Assembly: GCA_030867875.1 (NCBI GenBank)
Contig: JAOWCC010000044.1
Coordinates: forward strand, 590,501-654,500
Length of the DNA: 64,000 nt
Source of the DNA: Actinernus sp. WN-2022
Taxonomy: Eukaryota > Cnidaria > Anthozoa > Actiniaria > Actinernidae
Direction of reading: 5' to 3'
Numbering within the stretch: position 1 is the first letter of the stretch; each line of letters begins with the position of its first letter. A program made the translations under genes and the position numbers. The notes under the pieces are model-generated. The model was not told where the DNA came from. It made no database searches and was given only the letters and a program-made list of their open reading frames with translations. Below, piece by piece: positions 55,326 through 64,000 of this stretch.

Positions 55326-56676
55326 CCTTGGTTTGGCTGTTTATTTGTAAGATTTATCCCCACTTTCAAATTAACTTCTAATCTAGCATAAGCTGCTTGC
55401 GAAGTAAGTGTTTCCCCTTGTATTTCTATGTTAGATTGTTGACTCCAGCATTACAGCTTCCTGAACCATCACCTGACATATCTAACATGGCTATATCTGT
55501 TCGGTAGAAAACGAAGGCCCTGCATCCTACAACAGCAATATATAAAAACACAAATACACAAAATATAGATACACATGCAATGACACTATACACTAAAATA
55601 GAAATATATATCTATGCATGACAGTACATTTATATGTACATGATTGTGAGAGTTAGGTGAGAGGAAATTTAAAAAATTAAGTAAATTCGCATGATTGAGA
55701 AAAAAAGTATAAACCCGAATGGTTTAGTCAACAGGCCAGTTTTAAATCATTAAGTAATCACTTAATAAATAACTTCAAACAAAATAAATTGTAAGACACT
55801 CGCAGCGATAGGTGCTTTCGTTTCCTTTACCTTCTCCCAGTTAAAACGACAGCTCGTTTCCTAAATACTTGAATGCGACGAGGCTTTAGGGTTACCTAAA
55901 GTTGTCGCAGATTCACCGATCACAACGGACCGCGTGAGGGTCGAAGGAGTTCATTGCGTCAATTACTTGCTTGAACTCCCATAAGGCCAAAAATCCTTGA
56001 TATGATCACAACAAGACTGCTCCTGCTTTAGCAGCCCATGCACAACAGAGTCCATGCGAACAGAGTAATCGCGTAGTCATACAGCCCATTTCTTCGGTGT
56101 TTCTTCTTTCCGGCCAGAACAATTCGAATTGAGCGCATTCACCATTTTCCCGCCACCAATCTAATACTTTTACTTGGCAAATCTAGTTCGAGAACCGTTC
56201 AAAAACCTTGTTCTTGACAATTTTTCTCCCTTTACAATCACAACGGCTGTTTTACAGAGCCTACCACTTCTGAAGTTTGTCAAGTGAAGGTCCAAAAACC
56301 CCTTTTTAAGTGAAAAGCGTCTCCATGATCGCATGCGAACATCCTTGAAGTTTGAGCGTCGACGGCAAGAATATAATTTCTGCTCTCCACAGGAATAATA
56401 CCTGCATAATCTTCGAAAGTGTTTATGTTATATTAAATAAAGTGGCGACAACACTGAAACCACAAAATGTCAAAATCGTAATTCGATTTTGATGGCGTCA
56501 TAGTCTTCACTGCTGAGAACTCCGAAGTCGGGTTAAGCTCCTCATGAATATTATGTATTTTGTAGAGAAAAATGTTTGGTGGTCGACTATTTTCCGCTAC
56601 ATTTTCTCATAGAACTGAACGGTTCCTAGCCTGCTAAAATATTCAAGGATAATTATTTTACAATAAGTACTATTAT

Positions 56677-56980
56677 GGAGCAGGTCAAAATACATGCCCC
56701 AGATCGACAGGGACCCATTTTTTTCAACAGACACAGCTGTCAGCGCAGGGTACCACCCCATACACCAATTTTCTATTCTGGGTGGCCTAGTGGTAATTTT
56801 AACACAGAAAAGGTAAGACAAAACATGCAGTACATTTGTTTCTAGATTATGCCTTTTAGATATTTAAGAACAAATTATTTTTAATATTGAGTTTTCTCTC
56901 CAGTGGAGATGGCTCGTAGCAGCACCACCCCCCTACCCCAAAATGGGTCCGTCGAGACGGCATGTATTTTGACCTGCTCC
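56677..56980. mobile_element. TIR element with GGAGCAGGTCAAAATACATG ends
   Basis: The left end starts at 56677 and its complement ends GACCTGCTCC at 56980. The CAGGGACCCATTTT and AAAATGGGTCC blocks also pair. ORFs on both strands are shadows. 55330-56676 shows nothing recognisable. Confidence 0.7.
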
Positions 56981-57291
56981 CTAATGCTAATGGTCAGATT
57001 AAAATATACGTATAATCGAATTTCCTACGCCTCTCGGGTTTCATTTCTTTTCTCGATATTTGAACTCCTGCCGGGTATAAACACTCCAATTCGTGTTTGA
57101 AATAGTACTGCTAGGATTGTGGTGTAAAGCATATATAAGTTGTTATGTAATAGTTATTTCGGCGCAGTTGGAGAATAGTGAAACAATACTGTCCCATAAT
57201 GAAGAGCCGGTCCGCGTTCTCAAACAGGGAAGCCAGTGTTTGAGCTCTCATATCGGGTTATTGAACTGACTGTCAGCCCTGAGCCTTGCTC

Positions 57292-57350
57292 AACTGGTAT
57301 GCGATAAACAATGGTGATAAGTGGTTATCACCACTGTTTATCGCATACTA
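57292..57350. repeat. Perfect-type hairpin GTATGCGATAAACA
   Basis: GGTATGCGATAAACAATGGT plus GATAA pairs with TTATCACCACTGTTTATCGC plus ATAC. A partial third repeat, ACTTATCGCATACTAA, follows. Confidence 0.8.
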
Positions 57351-57439
57351 ATTAGTACTTATCGCATACTAAGTAACAGTTAAATACCGACAACCGAGGC
57401 ATTGACGGACTTATTTCATTGTTATTCGATAACTTTTAT

Positions 57440-59455
57440 TACTCGGGCTGCCTGTGGCAGCACCGCAAGTCGTTCTTTTTTTTATTCCATGCAGCAAGCT
57501 TTCTGCGCATGCGTTAAAGGTCAAGTTCACACCAATCAGATTGCACTGTGCTGGTCACGCAACAATCTCCAGGTTAATTTATTTACAGAATTTAATACAG
57601 TAAATCAAGATGGTGGAGACCCGCGCGGAACTTTCTCTCTAATTTGGAGTCCCATCTCTCAAATGTAACCACTTTAATGTTTTATTTAACTTCACCGTGC
57701 GAAAGCCTTCCAACAGGCTCAGGATACTTGTTATTTATTTATGCAGAACCAGAGTGAATGTGCGATCGAAAAAATATGCTTGGCTTGCTCGCTGCATTGA
57801 ATTGTGCTGTTCGGTTTGCCGATACCAAAACTGCAAACGGGTCAAGATGCTATAAATCATACCTGAAGGCTGAAGAGAAATACATGGATATGAATATTTC
57901 CGTGTGAGTTGTGAAGAAGATTTTTATTTACATATAAATGATATGGCAGTTTTCAACAGCGACACGAAGAAATATATATCTACGGCTTAGAAACGATCGA
58001 AATGATATGAACGGCTGAAATGATATGAACCGACTGGAGTGCAAAGACTGTACGAATAGTTAGATAAAACCTTTCTTTGATGGCAAAACAACCTCATGAA
58101 CTCAAATACGATAGCCTTGTGAGCAATCGACGTACACATGAAGCTATAGAAGTTTATATTATCGACTACGTGAGAGTCTGCAAACATCGAACTGCTATGA
58201 AACCGCTTGTTAGTATTCGCACTTTCGTGCAAGCGAACTTTTCTACTTTCGACACACGGTCGCTAAACTGTACGAAATCTCCAAGAATAAATCCCTAATG
58301 TCCAAACCAACGGGAAAAACTGAAAGAGGAAATCCTTGTGAGCAATCGACGTACATATGAAGCTATATAAGTTATCATCGACTATATGAGAGTCAAACAT
58401 CGAGCTGCTATGAAACCGCTTGTGACAGTTTGTTTACGCACTTTCGTGACAAGCGAACGTTTCTACTTTCGACACACGGTCGCTAAACTGTACGAAATCT
58501 CCAAGGATATATCCCTAATGTCCAAACTAAAGGGAAAAACTGAAAGAGGAAATCATTGTGTCCAATCGACGTACATATGAGATCCAGAAGTAATTATTGA
58601 AGACATCCCCTAATACATGAGAACCCATAGAGAAAACCGATAATAATGAACACGGTATTAGTTTCACGGACATTTGTGGCTTAACCGAACTCGCGCTACA
58701 GCATAGCTTGAAATACTGTACGAAAACTCCCGTTAAAAAAATGTCTGATGCCGAAAGGACCGTAGCATCTTAAACAAGATATCCTTCTGACCAATCGACA
58801 TACATATTAAGCTGTGAAAGTATGTTTCCATTCCATAACAGCCGATAGTGCAAACTAGTAAACTGCCACTAGTAAATTAACCTAATTGCGTACTTCCGCG
58901 AGTACTGAACTTTCTTGCGTCAAATGCATGTGTGACGTTTCCGAACTTTAGGACAAGAAATCTTCCATAGAATGTTCTATTTTTTTTACAGCTGAGAACT
59001 GTATTATTAAACATAAGAAATAAAACAATGGTGCTATTTGAAGAATTATATCATGTAAAAAGTGCATAACGAAGAAATATATATCTACGGACGCGAGCAG
59101 CTCGATCGTTTCACTTTGGTCAAATTCGGACTGTTTAGTACGACTGCAACCTGCAGTACAGTATAACAGAACAGCAGACTAAATTGTAAACGTGTGTTGC
59201 ATGAATAAGTAGTGTTTACAGTACAGGGTCACTACTTTAATTTATATACGAGAAAACAAAAATATTTAATTACATACATGTATATATACTAGGGGAGCAG
59301 AGAATGAAAGTCACCGCGCTACCGGCCACTCCTAAAGACTGCTAATATTCAGATAATAATTCTTCTCTTTGGTTATTACTAAGAGGATTTCAAATGAAAG
59401 TGTATTTCATCTTCAATCTCATGTGGCCCGAGTGAAAGCCCAGATGGGCTCTTGT
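57440..59455 (+). mobile_element. Helentron-like non-autonomous element, copy 3, with satellite core
   Basis: The 5' end is TACTCGGGC followed by the hairpin GCTGCC-tgt-GGCAGC. The 3' end is GGCCCGAGTG, the hairpin AGCCCA-ga-TGGGCT and CTTGT (59451-59455). The interior holds ACCAATCAGATTGCACTGTG, as in copy 2, and the 220-bp satellite array. Confidence 0.58.
58060..58900. repeat. About 220-bp satellite array, four monomers
   Basis: The landmark GAGCAATCGA-type sequence occurs at 58121, 58340, 58560 and 58789, spaced 219, 220 and 229 bp. Monomers share CGAACTGCTATGAAACCGCT and TTCGACACACGGTCGCTAAA. Related to monomers at 18.06-20.16 kb. Confidence 0.85.
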
Positions 59456-59464
59456 TTCACTAAC

Positions 59465-59632
59465 TATTCCAGTGAATTTCAATATAAAAACCTAATTAGG
59501 TATTCACGAAGCCTTTATATATCTCATTAGATATTCAAGGTCTTTATATCATATAAATACCTCCATATAAAAGCCTTGAATATCTAATGAGCAATATATT
59601 GAAATTCACTAGGATCTTAGTGAAATAAAGGT
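59465..59632. repeat. Foldback repeat with GTGAATTTCAATATA ends
   Basis: CCAGTGAATTTCAATATA and TATATTGAAATTCACTAGG are the outer arms. An inner pair, CTCATTAGATATTCAAGG and CCTTGAATATCTAATGAG, is perfect. Confidence 0.8.
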
Positions 59633-59884
59633 TATAGAATAACAATAGAAAATGTGTCAGAATTAAATAATGATAGTGATTCTATAAACTACACGCCATG
59701 TATTATTCTCTATTTATTAGCCCACAATTTCTCGCTCAGTGGGATACGGGATTTATCGCTTCAGTTGTAACAATGGATTTTGGGCCGGCATACGAACAAG
59801 GGCAGAGAGTAAATAATAAGAAAAGTAATCTCGCAGCATGAGAACTGGCATGAGTCATGGTAGCTTTAATTAATAGTTATATAT

Positions 59885-60018
59885 GAAGCCTAGCAACATA
59901 CGCAGCCGCAGTGTCGTATTTATCATTAGCGGTACTAGTTCTACTCCCAGGTGTGAGATAAGAACAAGCGCCGCTAATGATCAATACATTACTGCGTCTG
60001 CGTATGTTGCTTCCGGTG
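59885..60018. repeat. Foldback repeat with AGCAACATACGCAG ends
   Basis: The arms contain CAACATACGCAGCCGCAGT and ATCATTAGCGG, complementary to CCGCTAATGAT and ACTGCGTCTGCGTATGTTG. Confidence 0.78.
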
Positions 60019-60359
60019 ATGGTCTCTTGTTCCGGTTAATTGTGCTTAAACTAGCGAAAACCAGCCTTGTGAGCAACCATTATAGAGAGAGCCGCCATTA
60101 CTCGGTTCGTCCGTCTCCCATACTACTTCTATGGTGCAGCGTTTATACAGACAGAGTTATCTTTAGAATGCGTTTCCCGCGAGTTTTCCGCTATCCAATC
60201 ACAAGCGTTGGTGTGCCTCAAGGTTACCCGGCCCTTGTTGAAGCTCGATACTTTCAGGAGAATAAACCGTGCTATTAAAATGAAATAGACATATTAGTAG
60301 GGTTTATGAGTTTGGAGATGAAATAATGAACCCTTGTTTTATAAGGCGTTTACATTTAC

Positions 60360-60660
60360 AGTGCAACTACTGAAACCCGCGGGGCCACTTAGACAACGAG
60401 AACTAAACACATTGCAAAACGAACATAAAGCATCCCAAAGTATCAATCCTAACAATAGACCATCATGCCAGCATATCCATGCGATTTTCTTCATTCCAAA
60501 GACTTCGACTTCAGCACTAGTCCACCAAATTTGCCTTTCAGCCGGATCTCAGTGATCTCAAGCAAGTTGAAATGCTATTGTCTTGTACTCGACACTGATT
60601 GGCTCAAGTAAGTTGGAATGCTTTGTTTTTGTTGGCTCTCGTAGTATAAGTGGCCCTGGT
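60360..60660. repeat. Dispersed repeat, paralog of 24.32-24.87 kb
   Basis: Shares GGCCACTTAGACAA, TCTTCATTCCAAAGACT, CTAGTCCACCAAATTTGCCTT-like sequence and TACTCGACACTGATTGGCTC with the 24-kb copy, but lacks the LINE tail inserted there. Confidence 0.75.
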
Positions 60661-61209
60661 TTTAGTAGACGCACTGCAAAATCTCTATATTTGGGTTCGG
60701 TCTATCAGTAGCGGCAACCACAATAACCTACTTGAGACATGTATACAAATCATGCAGTTTATTATGGTCTGACAATAAACTTATAGCAAAATATACTTAG
60801 TGTTCCCTTCAAGTATTCCACAAAAGGCAACCGTACATTGAATACAAAATAAATTAAACATAAATATATATATATATAGTTAAGGTTAGAAAACCACAAT
60901 AAAAACCGTGTACAATCAATCCTGCCAGACGTTGGATCAAAAAACAGATCTTGATCAGCAAGAAGAAGAAAATATAATGATAAAGTGTCCGAAGACTACT
61001 GCAATGCTGATCAAATACAACGCTTGTCGAGGTTTATACGATATTTCGGCTGGCCAGTACCAGCCTTCTTCAGGTTTATTTTACAGTGGAGGTCACAAAT
61101 GGATACAAGGCTTATATAACTTGTTAATTATGTAACTATGAGCGGAAATTACAAAATCGATGACATATGTTTTATACAATAGTAACACATAAAAGGAAAT
61201 TACGAAATA

Positions 61210-61310
61210 GGTTTGAAAAGATAGTGCAGATACGAGTAACAGCCGTTTGACCTTTATTGTCGGCTGTTACTCGTTTCTGCACTATCTTTTCAAACCTATT
61301 TCAAACCTTT
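61210..61310. repeat. Hairpin with AATAGGTTTGAAAAGATAGT arms
   Basis: The left arm continues GCAGATACGAGTAACAGCCG. The right arm is its complement, one mismatch apart, followed by two further ATTTCAAACCT-like copies. Confidence 0.8.
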
Positions 61311-61499
61311 TCAAACCTATTCCAGTCTAAATTCGTGTACCAAAATAAAGTTAGATTTACAAAGTTTGTAAGAAAATAATTCTTACTGCTGCAAATTATG
61401 CAGCTCATGATATAATCAGTTCTTGCATATTAATTCTTATATTTTATAATATATTTTTAAAATTATAGTTGTAGTAGATTTTAATATTGTACATAACTC

Positions 61500-61627
61500 T
61501 AGGTAGGAAACATCTTTCCTTTATCTTATTTTACTCTATTTTTGTTAAAATGTCCCCCATTAGCTGAACAGCCAAACACATTGACAACGAAATAAAGTTA
61601 TTATTATTATAATTATTATTATTATAG
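61500..61627 (+). mobile_element. Probable LINE/SINE 3' end with (TTA)n tail
   Basis: GACAACGAAATAAAGTTATT followed by ATT/ATA repeats looks like a retroposon 3' end. No coding part is seen upstream, so the assignment is weak. Confidence 0.35.
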
Positions 61628-61899
61628 TTATTTGGTCCTTAGCCGTTCGGTAGCCTTCAAAATCCTGTTACGTCAAACGTTTCTATATTGTCAAAATACG
61701 AAACACTCATAAAATGAAATATAGAAAAACAATATTTTTGTTAATGAAATTCATAACGCCCGGCATTGGTGGAATAGTTTTGGCATTTCGCCTGTGATCA
61801 GAACTCGATCTAATTCTAATTTTGTGCTCATAAATTTGAGAGCTAGAGAACGCTCGGCCTTGTTCTCGGGATATGGTCTTTATCGTTGCTGTACCAGGG

Positions 61900-62077
61900 T
61901 CAGTGTTCTGTCTCCACGATTTCTGCTGCATACGTATTAACATGGCCGTCTTGGGTCACATTCAGCTTGTCCAGTTGCTTTCTTAAAGATAATACTTCAT
62001 CGGCGAGGTGTTTTACACTCTGACGTAGTTCCACCATTGTTGAAGAATTGAAGAATGCATCCTGAACACTGTATCGT
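61900..62077 (-). CDS. Terminal exon: coiled-coil C-terminus
   Basis: Acceptor TTGTTGCAG; encodes RYSVQDAFFNSST, then MVELRQSVKHLADEVLSLRK and QLDKLNVTQDG, ending EIVETEH and TGA at 61902-61900. Hydrophobic heptads (L-V-L-V-L-L-L) predict a short coiled coil, as in oligomeric channel tails. The ORF reads only in this frame. Confidence 0.62.
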
Positions 62078-62852
62078 CTGCAACAAAGAGAACAAAGCCT
62101 GATCATACATATGCATTTACACAGCCCTCTTTAGTACAACATCGCAGTAATAAATACTAAGTACTGCATGGATAAAGAATGAGCGGACGATCTTTATGGG
62201 ACTTACAAACTCGAGCTGAAAGCGAGTTATCGCACTTATCAAACGTCAAGATGTAGAGAGTCATGTTTTCAGTTATTTTGGTGATACGACCTATATTGAC
62301 CGAGAAAATCGAAGCAAAAGTTTATGTAAATCAGGACGAAATTTCTTGTAGAATGAAAGACACTGATGTTTTATTCATTTCCTTTGCGTTTGCTTTATGA
62401 ATTATTAATGAGTTTGATGATAAATAATAATAATACTTTATGTACACATGGTTACTAGCATTACGAAAGTAATTTTCATCTAAACTAAAACAAAATATGT
62501 ACCCTATTCCAGACTAAAAAGGAAAATTTATAATCCTATTTGAGATATTTCACTGCTACTGATAGCTCGAAACCCATACCATTACTATAGGGCGGAACAT
62601 ACCCGTATAACTTTTATATCGACGTGCTTCCCCTTGGGGAGTTAACATCAATATTAATGATGTAGTCATTCACTAACCTTCAGGAATATAAGATTTCCTG
62701 CGTCCAATAGGTATCTTGCGGTACAGACATTGATACAATGTCCCTAGAACGACAAGACCGACAAAAACGGCCACAAGTATCCCTATAGCCAGAGCCGTCG
62801 AACCATGCTGACTGGAGAACAAACCCATGGAATGTTGCGCTATATGAAAGGC
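61900..62852 (-). CDS. 3' end of a second channel-like gene (last TM and C-terminus)
   Basis: Two exons were recognised: 62852-62678 with a single TM, and 62077-61900 with a coiled coil and stop. They lie upstream, in transcription order, of the N-terminal exon of the channel gene at 52703, so they should be the 3' end of a neighbouring gene, plausibly a tandem paralog. The first starts in phase 0, matching the phase in which the S2 exon at 38727 ends. The first ends in phase 1, whereas the second needs two bases before it, so an intermediate exon is missing or the pairing is wrong. Confidence 0.6.
62678..62852 (-). CDS. Channel-like exon: last transmembrane segment
   Basis: Encodes AFHIAQHSMGLFSSQHG, then STALAIGILVAVFVGLVVLG and TLYQCLYRKIPIGRRKS. 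One TM helix is followed by a basic cytoplasmic stretch. This is what is expected for TM3/M4 of an iGluR-like receptor after S2. Acceptor ATCCTAG, donor GTTAGT. Confidence 0.65.
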
Positions 62853-62879
62853 CTAGGATTAAAATAAAAAATAAAAAAT

Positions 62880-64000
62880 CAGTTCCACTGAACACCGCGC
62901 GCAAGGCATAGACCAGTTTGTGGTTTTTCCCCCGACATTTTGAATGAGGTGCAAAAGTGTTCAATTTATAAGAAAACGTGTGCAAATTTTGGAGATGTTT
63001 GGACTCACATTTAATGGGTATTCAATACTATAATTTTCAGTAATAATGAGATATGACAAGCGTCAGTAAATGGGTGAAATTTGAGCTGTATTGAGTTGCT
63101 TTACCAAACATAAAACACATGTTAGTTTTCTATGCAATTGCTGTATAATTATAACGACTTAATTTCAAAGGAACAGGTAAGATTTTCAAACGTTTTCACA
63201 TCAACAGTAGGAAAGTAGTACTCTGTAGGATTGTACACAATCTTGACACATAGGAAATTTGAGGTTGTTTGGGTAAATATTCACTAGATGCCAGTGCTTT
63301 TTTCCCCACATATCTCGTTATAAATCTTTTGCACTTTTGCACCTCATTTAAAATGTCGGAAAAAAACGTCAACTGCCCCTCAACCCCAAAATGTTTATTT
63401 TATTTTCGAAAAGAAGAGGTAATTTTGAGCATTTCTGTGGAAAAATAATTAATTGGCATTAATCCTTGATTTCTTTATGAGTATTTAAAGATGACAAAAT
63501 CCCGTGTGTAGTGCGCACGTCCTAATTATTATAATGAGTCTTGACGTGATGAAGGAAAAACTTGCAAAGAGAAATCGGAGTAAGTTAGAAGTACTGGTAA
63601 GCAAAATCGAAAAAAAAACGCTGTTTAAATGCCAAATAGGTGTGTTGGAGGGGGCTACAGCAACAATTTAGACCCAAAGCAAGATATAAGTCCTCACAAA
63701 ATTCCATGCTGGGGAGATGAGAGTTCGTTAGCTAGAAAAAGGCGCAAGTGGGTTAACTTCGTGAAAGCGAAAAAAATCATTCACTTACCTCACAATTCTA
63801 ATGGCGGCGCTTCGTCATCAGAATCGCGTTTACAATCGCTCAAAAACAATTAAGGATTAACGCAAATTCAAAACTTTTATCGTAGAATTACTCAAAAGTA
63901 TCTTCTCTTTTCGAAAATAATAATAATTGGGGTTGAGGGGCACTTAATATTTCTTTCTGAAAGGACTTGAAGACAGAACGACTGCTATAGTCTACAAGTG
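62880..64000. mobile_element. THAP-type DNA transposon fragment, copy 2
   Basis: Parallels 33655-34640, starting CAGTTCCACTGAACACC 28 bp from the channel-like exon. An inner element-like part runs from about 63373 (CTGCCCCTCAACCCCAA) to about 63943 (TTGGGGTTGAGGGGCAC, followed by TTAA). The copy continues to the window edge. Confidence 0.75.
63629..63853 (+). pseudogene. THAP zinc-finger domain remnant, copy 2
   Basis: Starts MPNRCVGGGYSNN, then ISPHKIPCW and RKRRKWVNFVKAK. The second zinc cysteine present in copy 1 (GSCCNY) is replaced (GGYSNN), and the reading is lost after VKAKK. The start context and the 75% match to copy 1 identify it as the same transposon gene. Confidence 0.7.

Noticed and set aside
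56597..56821. Minus-strand frame resembling an S1 start (ITTRPPRIENW)
   Set aside because: It crosses the arm of a TIR element (56677) and has no signal peptide or splice partner.

Overview
The window is animal nuclear DNA, most likely from an anthozoan cnidarian such as a stony coral. The evidence is small exons (41-564 nt) with clean GT-AG splice sites in introns of roughly 0.1-7.7 kb, a Myo1c-type myosin, an ionotropic-glutamate-receptor-like channel with a potassium selectivity filter, and very dense short inverted-repeat DNA transposons and 5'-truncated LINEs. The species assignment is inference. A 100-N assembly gap lies at 31142-31241.

Left third (4487-29872, + strand): sixteen consecutive coding exons of a class I unconventional myosin, closest by recalled similarity to MYO1C/MYO1H. 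They run from the middle of the motor domain to the three-IQ neck, and every exon junction is in frame. The 5' exons (P-loop, switch I) lie before the window. No TH1 tail exon was found after 29872. The introns hold a LINE (1-4018) split by a TA-flanked MITE, two members of a 9-bp-TSD MITE family with a minisatellite core, a 1.77-kb array of 46/37-bp repeats, further minisatellites, TTAA-flanked elements, a ~210-bp satellite with a LINE inserted in it, and many hairpins.

Middle (29873-38726): repeat-rich and without recognised host exons. It holds the gap inside a polypyrimidine/polypurine inverted repeat, a THAP-domain transposon fragment, a second LINE copy on the minus strand with a 529-bp foldback minisatellite element in its 3' UTR, and a large TIR-bounded block with two minisatellites.

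Right half (38727-62852, - strand): a gene for a receptor-channel with signal peptide, S1 half-domain, TM1, a pore with the filter TTVGYGD, an inner helix and an S2 half-domain, on exons at 52703-52140, 44424-44330, 43919-43763 and 39001-38727. Upstream of it in transcription order, 62852-62678 and 62077-61900 encode a last-TM segment and a coiled-coil C-terminus that look like the 3' end of a second, tandem gene of the same kind. Three related elements (46064-48804, 48805-51138, 57440-59455) share subterminal inverted repeats plus a covarying 3' hairpin ending CTTGT and resemble Helentron-associated non-autonomous elements. The right edge carries a second copy of the THAP-type element.

The two host genes are convergent and show no functional link. 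What the window shows best is transposon nesting that can be dated by empty-site comparison, and an animal glutamate-receptor-like potassium channel.
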